Translations under genes and position numbers: made by a program
Part shown: positions 1 through 5,062 of the stretch, piece by piece
Layout of the letters: every line of letters starts with the position of its first letter
Position numbering within the stretch: the stretch's first letter is position 1
From: Clostridiales bacterium
Lineage (GTDB): Bacteria > Bacillota > Clostridia > Lachnospirales > WQUN01
NCBI GenBank assembly: GCA_031273705.1
Contig: JAISRJ010000152.1
Location: forward strand, 1 to 6,099
Direction of reading: 5' to 3'
DNA length: 6,099 nt
Notes under the pieces: generated by a model
Databases searched by the model: none
What the model was told of the DNA's origin: nothing
What the model saw: the letters and a program-made list of their open reading frames with translations, nothing else

Positions 1-904
1 AGTTTGAAAGCAGTTGACTTTCAAAAACAAAACCCTCCAGCACTCCCGACTGGGCGGATTCTTTCATTTGCAGTGTAGTATACGCAACAAATGGAATATT
101 AGTTTGAAATCGTTCAAAAGCCTGAACAGAGGTGTCGCTCATCGGGTTAGCTGAATCAAAGGTGAACAAAGTTGACATTAGAAAATTTATTCCTGTCGAA
201 CTGGTAAACGGATTGGTGTAACCCATAGTTAAATCATTGGCGGCTACCGCCTCAACAACCGTGTTCATACTTACAGCGCCGTATTTCTCGATAATAGCCG
301 CGTGTTTTTCTTTAGATATAACAATTCCCGCTACGTTTCCGGCAAGGCGCTCCTCCACCAATGTCACCGGAATACCCCGCGCCTTTAGTGAATCACCCCA
401 AAGACTGTTAGACGGAGTATATGCGTCGGGCACATATTTACCGGTCGTTATATAATCCATAGCCGCTCCGGAAGCCATTCCTCTCAAGGCTACCGATACC
501 GTTCTTCCATTTACCTGCAGACCTTCATCATTAAAATTTTCCGCTACATCCACAAGCCATCTGTCCGTATCCGTCGAACCGCTAGCGATGGTAGCCTTTT
601 CAGCAGATGAAAAAATCTCTACAAAATCACTGGTGGAATTACTTACTTGCAACGGATATTTAGAAATATCCGGCAAAGAGTCCGCCACGTTCACGGGTTC
701 CAAATCTACATTTTCCTTAACTTGAGGCAATGTATTTACCTTTATTCTTTTATACAGCCGTTCCATTATTTCCAGCGCGCGCTCTTCGCTAATCTCGCTG
801 GCTGTTAATCCCGCGCCGCGCGTCAGCGAAATTACAGCGAACGTACCTCCGAACACCAGTGCCGCCAAGGCTATCAACAGCAGTACTCTGCCGGGTTTCA
901 TCAT
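1..904 (-). CDS. Membrane-anchored extracellular solute-binding-like protein, C-terminus cut by the window edge
   Basis: The frame stays open from ATG 904 to the left edge, giving 301 residues with no stop. Residues 6-27 are a hydrophobic segment preceded by K3 and R6, which suggests a signal peptide or N-terminal anchor that puts the rest outside the cytoplasm. An acidic/helical linker covers about 35-85. From about residue 95 the sequence looks like a type 2 periplasmic-binding fold: an IASGSTDTD-like opening, an RGMASGAAMDYI helix, then YTPSNSLWGDSLKARGIP, LAGNVAGIVISKE and MGYTNPFTSSTGINFL. In Bacillota such domains are often followed by a von Willebrand factor A domain, but that part would lie outside the window, so a VWA fusion is only a guess. 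The ribosome binding site is a G-run at 913-918, 8 bases before the start. The gene lies 13 bases after the preceding one and is probably co-transcribed with it. The ligand is unknown. Confidence 0.75.
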   Translation of the reverse strand, partial: MMKPGRVLLLIALAALVFGGTFAVISLTRGAGLTASEISEERALEIMERLYKRIKVNTLPQVKENVDLEPVNVADSLPDISKYPLQVSNSTSDFVEIFSSAEKATIASGSTDTDRWLVDVAENFNDEGLQVNGRTVSVALRGMASGAAMDYITTGKYVPDAYTPSNSLWGDSLKARGIPVTLVEERLAGNVAGIVISKEKHAAIIEKYGAVSMNTVVEAVAANDLTMGYTNPFTSSTGINFLMSTLFTFDSANPMSDTSVQAFERFQTNIPFVAYTTLQMKESAQSGVLEGFVFESQLLSN

Positions 905-917
905 GAAAGTAACCCCC

Positions 918-1643
918 CTATTTATACCACTTCGCGTCGCTAATCAGCTTATCGATCTCGTGTAACGCGCTCATTCCGTCAATATCGTCCGCGTCGCTTA
1001 ATTTAGTCAGCTCTAGAATTAGTTTATCCAACTTAAAAAGAATATCCTCATTATATTCCGTGGTAGTAATAATATATTGCTCATATTCCGTGAACAATGC
1101 GCGTTTAGCCTCCGAAACCCTGTCTTTGCGGTTTGGAGAGAAGGCTTTTCTATATTCCTCCTCATCGAAGGCGTAAAGCCGAGTTAATATATTTTTTACA
1201 CCGCTTCTAAGGAGTTTTTCCGTACCGACAACAGCCTCGTTAAATTTTACGTAACTCAGCTCTCCTTCTGAAAATTTTTGAAGTAAAACGTCTTTTACCC
1301 CTTCTTGCTTACGTTTCATGCGTTGTAACTGGTCGATAATAGTGTTCAACTTTATAGAAAAAACCTTGCTGTTCTCACGCAAATATACATTAATAGCGTT
1401 TATGCAGTCGTCCAAAGTTTGATATCGTTCGGCGGGAGCGGTTGATTTTTTCTTTCCGACAAGTATACGGTAATTAACGGAAAAAAATAAAACTACGCAC
1501 AAAAAAATAACCGTCACACCTATTGCCGCAGACAAAGCCCCGTCTTTTATATCCAGCCCGATAAACGCCCTGGAAAATACAACTATCAGCGCAAACGACA
1601 GTACAACGTTAAATATAAGTAATTTGATAACGCGATTCATCAT
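918..1643 (-). CDS. Small membrane protein with a cytoplasmic-type helical domain (possibly XpaC-like)
   Basis: A 241-residue protein I cannot assign firmly. Two hydrophobic helices (about 6-25 and 36-57) are separated by a short charged loop. A basic stop (GKKKS, about 63-67) follows, and then a charged, almost entirely helical region from about 75 to 241 with heptad-like stretches (for example IDQLQRMKRKQEGVKDVLLQ). It ends in a short helix with DKLISDAKWYK. No catalytic motif is visible. The layout of two N-terminal membrane segments plus a helical tail, next to an envelope protein gene, recalls XpaC-type proteins that accompany TelA/toxic-anion-resistance genes in Bacillota. That is a weak analogy, not a recognised match. 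Two ATG codons are adjacent (1643 and 1640); the GGAGGG at 1648-1653 is 4 bases from the first and 7 from the second, so either could be used. It is the first gene of a two-gene minus-strand unit. Confidence 0.8.
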   Translation of the reverse strand: MMNRVIKLLIFNVVLSFALIVVFSRAFIGLDIKDGALSAAIGVTVIFLCVVLFFSVNYRILVGKKKSTAPAERYQTLDDCINAINVYLRENSKVFSIKLNTIIDQLQRMKRKQEGVKDVLLQKFSEGELSYVKFNEAVVGTEKLLRSGVKNILTRLYAFDEEEYRKAFSPNRKDRVSEAKRALFTEYEQYIITTTEYNEDILFKLDKLILELTKLSDADDIDGMSALHEIDKLISDAKWYK

Positions 1644-1718
1644 AGATCCCTCCGCTTCAAGCTATAGCAATTCCACGAAATTAACTTTTCCGTTTAATTT
1701 TGAAACCGCTATATCATA

Positions 1719-1747
1719 ATAATAACCCATTTATGACAGAATTACAA
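1719..1747 (-). promoter_or_regulatory. Sigma-A-type promoter for the minus-strand envelope pair
   Basis: Read on the minus strand, TTGTAA (1747-1742, 4 of 6 matches to TTGACA) is followed after exactly 17 bases by TATTAT (1724-1719, 5 of 6 matches to TATAAT). Transcription would start near 1712 and leave a leader of about 70 bases before the ATG at 1643. No riboswitch-like structure is obvious in that leader. This is the best-spaced candidate upstream of the pair, judged by eye only. Confidence 0.45.
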
Positions 1748-1901
1748 TGGTCGCTAAACAATCGCAATCGAAATTAAGTTGGGTAAATCTCCAGATTGTA
1801 TAAATGGTTTTGCCAAAATTTACAGTACCTGGAAGTTTGCCACCCTTGTACTAAATATGCTTTCTTTATTAGTTTATACTCTGGTATTTGTCCGGTTAAT
1901 G

Positions 1902-1926
1902 TGCCAAGCGCGGTGCCACACTGGCA
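1902..1926. promoter_or_regulatory. Operator-like TGCCA/TGGCA palindrome
   Basis: TGCCA occurs at 1902-1906 and 1914-1918, with the inverted TGGCA at 1922-1926. The last two form a TGCCA-CAC-TGGCA dyad. It lies about 50 bases upstream of the -35 of the isomerase promoter, a common position for an activator or an upstream operator site. Two further TGCCA copies lie at 1811-1815 and 1838-1842. The protein that would bind is unknown, and no regulator gene is present in the window. Confidence 0.3.
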
Positions 1927-1934
1927 ACTGCTGT

Positions 1935-1955
1935 TGAACGGTTCACCCGTTTTTT
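1935..1955. promoter_or_regulatory. Palindrome TGAAC-G-GTTCA overlapping a weak hairpin with T-run
   Basis: TGAACGGTTCA (1935-1945) is an 11-base palindrome around a central G. An overlapping structure, AACGG (1937-1941), loop TTCAC, CCGTT (1947-1951), is followed by T to 1955, which resembles a weak intrinsic terminator on the plus strand. Outer CTGT/ACAG arms at 1931-1934 and 1956-1959 could extend the pairing. Because it lies just upstream of the isomerase promoter and no called gene reads into it, an operator is at least as likely as a terminator. Confidence 0.3.
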
Positions 1956-1973
1956 ACAGCGTTGCATTTCATT

Positions 1974-2002
1974 TTACAACTAACCAACGACTGTGATATA
2001 AT
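1974..2002 (+). promoter_or_regulatory. Extended -10 promoter for the isomerase/epimerase gene
   Basis: A perfect TATAAT (1997-2002) is preceded by TG at 1994-1995, giving an extended TGnTATAAT. The -35 position, 17 bases upstream, is TTACAA (1974-1979, 3 of 6), a weakness the extended -10 can offset. Transcription should start near 2009 and give a leader of about 53 bases to the GTG start at 2062. Confidence 0.6.
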
Positions 2003-2047
2003 TTAAGCGAAAATTCGAAAAGATATTGATCGTGAAGGAAAATACCT

Positions 2048-2054
2048 GGGAGGG
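2048..2054 (+). promoter_or_regulatory. Ribosome binding site that decides the isomerase start
   Basis: GGGAGGG at 2048-2054 lies 7 bases before GTG 2062, which is ideal spacing. The upstream in-frame candidates TTG 2026 and GTG 2032 lack a comparable site, and the residues they would add (IVKENTWEGFF) do not look like family sequence. The protein therefore begins MKIGAQLYNVRD, a typical first strand for this family. Confidence 0.8.
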
Positions 2055-2061
2055 ATTTTTT

Positions 2062-2841
2062 GTGAAAATTGGGGCGCAGCTTTATAATGTACGTGATTTT
2101 GTGCAGAACGAAGAAGGCTTAAAAGCAAGCCTTGAAAAGATCGCGGGCATGGGCTATAAGTACGTGCAGTATTCTGGGGTAGGGGACGGCATACCCGCTA
2201 AGACTTTCCGCCGTTTGTGCGACGAGTATGCTTTAGAATGTCCGCTGTCTCATATTGATCAAGACAAAATTTTGCGGCAGACTGATAAAGTAATTGAGGA
2301 TCAATTAACCATTGGGGCGAAATATCTGGGTATTCCGATTTTTCCTTTTAACAAGTATTCTCTTACTGTAGAGGATATCGATCAATTTATCGCGGATTAC
2401 ACACCCGCGGCCGAGGCAATGAAAGCCGCCGGTTTGCAGTGTATGTACCACAACCACCATATAGAGTTTGTAAAAGTCGGCGGAAAACTGATTATTGATC
2501 GAATAATGGAAGGCTTTGATAAAGAAATAATGGGGCTGGTGCTGGATACATATTGGGTTCAAGCCGGAGGAGGAGATCCTTCCGCCTACCTTGAAAAATT
2601 TGCCGGCCGTGTGGATACCATCCATCTTAAAGATATGACAATGGTTGGAAATAAAGAACGGCTTGCCGAACAACGCTTTGCCGAGATTCTTGAGGGAAAT
2701 TTGAATTGGGATCGCATTTTCCCGGCGACCGAAAAAGCAGGCGTGCTTTTCGCGTTTATAGAGCAGGATTATTCATATGAAAAGGATCCGTTTGATTGCT
2801 TAAAGACCAGCCTGGATAACATAAATAAGCATCTTGCCTAA
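2062..2841 (+). CDS. Sugar phosphate isomerase/epimerase-like TIM-barrel protein (xylose isomerase-like / AP endonuclease 2 fold)
   Basis: A 259-residue protein, close to the usual length of single-domain members of this superfamily. It opens with the first barrel strand KIGAQLYNVRD (2-12), then YKYVQYSG (33-39). Next comes the HNHHIEF motif (130-136), the LDTYWVQAGGGDP motif (161-173), TIHLKDM (186-192), and FIEQDYSYEKDPF (232-244) near the end. Candidate metal/substrate ligands by family pattern are E135, D162, H188 and E234. Relatives isomerise or epimerise sugars, inositols or 3-keto-sugar derivatives with a divalent metal. The exact substrate cannot be read from the sequence. No N-terminal export signal is present, so it should be cytoplasmic. 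It has its own promoter and no same-strand partner, so its pathway context is missing from the window. The start is GTG 2062, not the longer frame from TTG 2026. Confidence 0.9.
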   Translation: MKIGAQLYNVRDFVQNEEGLKASLEKIAGMGYKYVQYSGVGDGIPAKTFRRLCDEYALECPLSHIDQDKILRQTDKVIEDQLTIGAKYLGIPIFPFNKYSLTVEDIDQFIADYTPAAEAMKAAGLQCMYHNHHIEFVKVGGKLIIDRIMEGFDKEIMGLVLDTYWVQAGGGDPSAYLEKFAGRVDTIHLKDMTMVGNKERLAEQRFAEILEGNLNWDRIFPATEKAGVLFAFIEQDYSYEKDPFDCLKTSLDNINKHLA

Positions 2842-2863
2842 TATGCAGCCGCCCTAAGAAATA

Positions 2864-3034
2864 TATACCCACAAGCGAAATCATTTGCCATCCATACGGT
2901 CTTTTTAGCGCAATACCGCATCAGACGGTTGCTTGCGTATGAGAGGGTACGAGGGTACGCGGCGTAACCATCTTCGTAGTCTTGCGCTAAAAATCCTTGT
3001 ATGTCGTTGGCAAATGTTTACGCTCGCGGGTATA
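2864..3034. repeat. 171-bp imperfect inverted repeat (long hairpin / MITE-like element)
   Basis: The two halves pair along most of their length around a centre near 2949. The outer arms 2864-2890 and 3008-3034 match at 23 of 27 positions, including perfect TATACCC ends and ATTTGCCA blocks. An inner block of 12 bases, TTTTTAGCGCAA (2902-2913), is perfectly complementary to 2982-2993. CATAC at 2893-2897 pairs with GTATG at 2999-3003. A looser block (2925-2939 with 2956-2971) ends in a GCGTA/TACGC stem at the tip. It encodes no convincing protein and lies between two convergent genes. The TA-containing flanks would fit insertion at a TA target, but this is not proof of mobility. It could be a non-autonomous mobile element, a dispersed intergenic repeat, or the template of a structured RNA. 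Confidence 0.75.
2943..2958. repeat. Tandem 8-bp repeat at the hairpin tip
   Basis: GAGGGTAC occurs twice head to tail (2943-2950 and 2951-2958), exactly where the large inverted repeat folds back. The second copy overlaps the terminal TACGC stem. It may be a slippage product at the hairpin loop. Confidence 0.7.
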
Positions 3035-3041
3035 GCAACGT

Positions 3042-3067
3042 AAAAACCGCCGCCAACTCGCGGCCGT
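3042..3067 (-). terminator. Rho-independent terminator of the signal peptidase-like gene
   Basis: On the minus strand, GCCGC (3064-3060), loop GAGTTG (3059-3054) and GCGGC (3053-3049) form a GC stem. After a G-G mismatch, flanking C-G and A-T pairs can extend it. A TTTTT run (3046-3042) follows. It begins about 18 bases after the TGA at 3087-3085 and abuts the right arm of the large inverted repeat. Confidence 0.55.
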
Positions 3068-3084
3068 GAGGATTAATGTCCGTT

Positions 3085-3648
3085 TCACGCCGAGGGCTGC
3101 TTGAGCGGTTTTGTTTTCTTTTTTAGAATTTTTCTTATATCCGGAATCAGAAATAGTGCTATAATGAGTATCAATGCAAAAGCGAAATGTAAAGGTTTGC
3201 GCAAAAACAGCATAACCGATCCAACCCCTCCTATAGAAAGTGTGTGGACGCCTATGATTTGTTCGGGGGTTACGGGTACCGCATTGGGTTCGTCGGTTTT
3301 GTCCGCTTTTGTAATGTATGATATACTACCTTCTTCTTGAATTATTTCAATTACTCTTTGAGTTGTAATTTTATTGCTTATTCTGTATGTTATAATATCA
3401 TTTACAGCGATATGATTTGGTGGTGTGACGCGGGTTAATATAAAAGACCCTGAATGTATTCCGGGTTGCATGCTGTCAGAATCCATGATATAGCAATTAA
3501 ATCCAAAGAATGATAATTCATTTTTCAAGACATGTAAGCCGGCTAAGGAGGATAAGGCAAAAGCTAAGAAGATTATGGATAATATATTGACGACAAAACC
3601 TATAGATTGAAAAAAACTCCTCTTTTTCCGTCGTTTTTTCCTTCTCAT
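3085..3648 (-). CDS. Signal peptidase I-like membrane protein, SipW/ER type, with Gln in place of the catalytic His
   Basis: A 187-residue protein. It begins with a very basic segment (MRRKKRRKKR), then a membrane helix at about 17-37, an extracytoplasmic domain at about 40-150, a second helix at about 153-169, and a basic tail. The domain carries the family signatures: MDSDSMQPGIHSGSF with the expected nucleophile Ser59, NDIITYRI (83-90), TTQRVIEI (95-102), ITKADKTDEPNAVP (112-125) and IIGVHTLSIGGVGS (131-144). SipW-type enzymes cleave signal peptides with a Ser/His/Asp set. Asp116 is in place, but the His of the usual THRV motif is Gln97, so activity is uncertain. The start ATG 3648 is chosen for its AGAGGTG ribosome binding site 7 bases away; a longer frame to TTG 3720 would begin inside the -35 element. 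It is monocistronic, and no obvious SipW-type substrate (camelysin, TasA-like or pilin) is adjacent. Confidence 0.85.
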   Translation of the reverse strand: MRRKKRRKKRSFFQSIGFVVNILSIIFLAFALSSLAGLHVLKNELSFFGFNCYIMDSDSMQPGIHSGSFILTRVTPPNHIAVNDIITYRISNKITTQRVIEIIQEEGSISYITKADKTDEPNAVPVTPEQIIGVHTLSIGGVGSVMLFLRKPLHFAFALILIIALFLIPDIRKILKKKTKPLKQPSA

Positions 3649-3653
3649 AACCT

Positions 3654-3660
3654 CACCTCT
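3654..3660 (-). promoter_or_regulatory. Ribosome binding site that decides the signal peptidase start
   Basis: Minus-strand AGAGGTG (3660-3654) has its AGAGG core 7 bases before ATG 3648. This supports the shorter protein starting MRRKK over any start further upstream. Confidence 0.7.
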
Positions 3661-3691
3661 ATATCCAGCATACGCACAATGATATACTAAT

Positions 3692-3720
3692 ATTCTAACA
3701 CAATTATGATTGCCATTCAA
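3692..3720 (-). promoter_or_regulatory. Promoter for the signal peptidase-like gene
   Basis: On the minus strand, TTGAAT (3720-3715, 4 of 6) is followed after exactly 17 bases by TAGAAT (3697-3692, 5 of 6), which is preceded by TG in the extended -10 position. Transcription would begin near 3685 and leave a leader of about 37 bases. The -35 lies against the candidate cca promoter on the other strand. Confidence 0.55.
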
Positions 3721-3744
3721 TTATTGGCGACTATTCCCTAAAAT
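3716..3744 (+). promoter_or_regulatory. Weak candidate promoter for cca, overlapping the divergent one
   Basis: TTCAAT (3716-3721, 3 of 6) and TAAAAT (3739-3744, 5 of 6) are 17 bases apart. The -35 shares bases with the -35 of the opposite promoter. The cca gene needs a promoter in this gap of about 130 bases, and this is the best match I see; a GATAAT at 3759-3764 is an alternative -10 without a good -35. Confidence 0.25.
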
Positions 3745-3781
3745 AGATCAACAATGTAGATAATATTATTACGGGGGACTT

Positions 3782-4969
3782 ATGATTATACTGCCCGACG
3801 ATGTCACATATTTACTTAATATTTTGAATAGGAACGGACACCAAGCCTTTGTTGTGGGCGGATGTGTGCGAGATATGCTTTTGGGGCGCGAGCCTTATGA
3901 TTGGGATATTGCGACTTCGGCTTCTCCGCCTGAAATCAAAAAATGTTTTCCGCATTCGTTCGATACCGGTATAGCCCACGGAACTGTAACCGTTGTTTAC
4001 GGTAAAAGGAATTATGAGGTTACCACCTATAGGACTGACGGCGTTTATTCCGACGGTCGCAGACCCGATTCGGTTACGTTCACCGGCAGCTTGACCGAAG
4101 ACTTGGCGCGGCGCGATTTTACTATGAACGCCATTGCTTATCATCCCGCTGCCGGTATTGTAGATCCGTTCTTGGGAAAAATAGATCTACAAAATAAACT
4201 TATACGTTGCGTCGGGCGACCCATATTGCGTTTTTCAGAGGACGCTCTTAGAATGTTGAGAGCCGTTCGCTTTTCTGGGCAATTGGGGTTTACAATCGAG
4301 CGCGATACGCGGCGGGCTATTCAAAAAAACGCCGCCGGTCTGCGGCGCGTCAGTGTAGAGCGAGTCCGCGACGAATTAACCAAACTCATGCTGTCGCCTT
4401 TTTCGGAGAAGATAAAATATATTTCGGAATTGGGCTTGATTGAATATTTTCCCGTGGATTATCCCCCGACTAAACAAGAATTAGAACATGCCGCGCAAAC
4501 GCTGAAAAACTGCTCTAAAAAAATTATTCTGGTATATGCGGTTTTATTCTATAATCGAGAACCCGAATTTGTTTTAAGATCAATGAGAGCCTTGCGTTTC
4601 GACAATAATTCTGTTAGAGACACCTCACGCTTGATAAAAATCGCAAAATCCCCTATAATGAATGATGATTACAATTTGAGAAAGTTTTTATCCGCGAATC
4701 AAGACTTGTTCAATGAAGTATTTGAATTAAGGCGATTATTTGGGAGGGATGAAGGGGATAAGCCGCGTCGCTGTACCGCAATTATTGCCAATGGCGATTG
4801 TTTACACGTGAAAGATCTGTGTGTAAATGGGAAGGACTTGCTAAATATAGGATTAAACGGAAAAGAGATTGGAGATGTTTTGGCGCGGATGTTAGACATT
4901 GTATTGCGTGATCCCACGCTTAATACAAAAGATAAGTTGCTGAGAAGTGTATTAAAGTGTTCCTTATGA
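3782..4969 (+). CDS. cca: CCA tRNA nucleotidyltransferase (class II)
   Basis: A 395-residue cytoplasmic enzyme that adds or repairs the 3'-terminal CCA of tRNAs from CTP and ATP without a nucleic acid template. The class II head is complete. It has GGCVRDMLLG (26-35) with the metal-binding pair D40 and D42 in YDWDIAT, and the YRTDGVYSDGRRPDSV stretch (83-98). DLARRDFTMNAIAY (107-120) follows, then SEDALRMLRAVRF (152-164) holding the EDxxR nucleotide-selecting motif (E153, D154, R157), and ERVRDEL (193-199). The body/tail ends in CLHVKDLCVNGKDLLNIG, IGDVLARMLDIVL and the NTKDKLL signature seen in Bacillota enzymes. There is no HD phosphohydrolase domain, and the length fits HD-less Gram-positive members. 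Because CCA-adding, A-adding and poly(A) polymerase enzymes share this head, a restricted specificity is possible but less likely. The start ATG has a GGGGG ribosome binding site at 3773-3777. The PEGA gene begins 93 bases downstream. Confidence 0.93.
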   Translation: MIILPDDVTYLLNILNRNGHQAFVVGGCVRDMLLGREPYDWDIATSASPPEIKKCFPHSFDTGIAHGTVTVVYGKRNYEVTTYRTDGVYSDGRRPDSVTFTGSLTEDLARRDFTMNAIAYHPAAGIVDPFLGKIDLQNKLIRCVGRPILRFSEDALRMLRAVRFSGQLGFTIERDTRRAIQKNAAGLRRVSVERVRDELTKLMLSPFSEKIKYISELGLIEYFPVDYPPTKQELEHAAQTLKNCSKKIILVYAVLFYNREPEFVLRSMRALRFDNNSVRDTSRLIKIAKSPIMNDDYNLRKFLSANQDLFNEVFELRRLFGRDEGDKPRRCTAIIANGDCLHVKDLCVNGKDLLNIGLNGKEIGDVLARMLDIVLRDPTLNTKDKLLRSVLKCSL

Positions 4970-5001
4970 GAATCCTAGAACTGAATACGAAATTTTCGCG
5001 C

Positions 5002-5018
5002 TTCCGCTCGTGAGTATA
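5002..5018. repeat. Possible remnant of the inverted-repeat element's end
   Basis: These 17 bases match the right end of the 171-bp element (3018-3034) at 14 of 17 positions, ending in GTATA, and on the opposite strand match its left end (2864-2880) equally well. No second arm is evident nearby. It could be a degraded terminus or a chance match. Confidence 0.25.
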
Positions 5019-5028
5019 GTTCATTCGT

Positions 5029-5047
5029 CCCCCGCAGTTGATGGGGG
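5029..5047 (+). other. GC hairpin just upstream of the PEGA gene's ribosome binding site
   Basis: CCCCC (5029-5033) and GGGGG (5043-5047) can pair around the loop GCAGTTGAT. No T-run follows, so it is not an intrinsic terminator. It ends 4 bases before the ribosome binding site at 5052-5058 and could influence translation, mRNA processing or stability. With only five pairs the support is modest. Confidence 0.35.
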
Positions 5048-5062
5048 CATTAGAGGTGTAAG

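Larger units (their letters stand above)
1644..2061. other. Divergent intergenic region of 418 bases
   Basis: This stretch separates the minus-strand envelope pair from the plus-strand isomerase gene. A frame open at 1796-1996 has no convincing ribosome binding site, has a Cys/Tyr/His-rich composition unlike a real protein, and runs into the isomerase promoter, so I do not call it. What can be supported is one promoter in each direction, a cluster of TGCCA/TGGCA pentamers from 1811 to 1926, a short inverted repeat AATCT-CC-AGATT around 1787-1798, and the palindrome/hairpin at 1935-1955. The spacing suggests that regulator binding sites lie upstream of the isomerase promoter. Confidence 0.5.

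Noticed and set aside
237..455. Plus-strand open frame of 72 residues
   Set aside because: It lies antisense inside the solute-binding-like gene, has no ribosome binding site and shows no recognisable protein features.
1796..1996. Plus-strand open frame of 66 residues in the intergenic region
   Set aside because: It has no ribosome binding site, a composition unlike real proteins (rich in Cys, Tyr, Phe, His), and its end overlaps the isomerase promoter.
2305..2673. Minus-strand open frame of 122 residues
   Set aside because: It is antisense to the conserved core of the isomerase gene; its residues mirror that gene's codons.
2864..3034. The large inverted repeat as a simple bidirectional terminator
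   Set aside because: It is much longer than an intrinsic terminator, its T-rich blocks are inside the stem and not after it, and a separate terminator is present at 3042-3067.
2864..3034. CRISPR array
   Set aside because: The repeat is a single inverted structure; there are no regularly spaced direct repeats with spacers.
3101..3340. Plus-strand open frame of 79 residues
   Set aside because: It is antisense to the signal peptidase-like gene, which has clear family motifs.
3812..4144. Minus-strand open frame of 110 residues
   Set aside because: It is antisense to the catalytic head of cca.
4699..4917. Minus-strand open frame of 72 residues
   Set aside because: It is antisense to the C-terminal part of cca.
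4992..5020. Promoter for the PEGA gene with TATAGT at 5015-5020
   Set aside because: The -10 is acceptable, but there is no -35 at 16-18 bases and no TG extension, so it is too weak to call.
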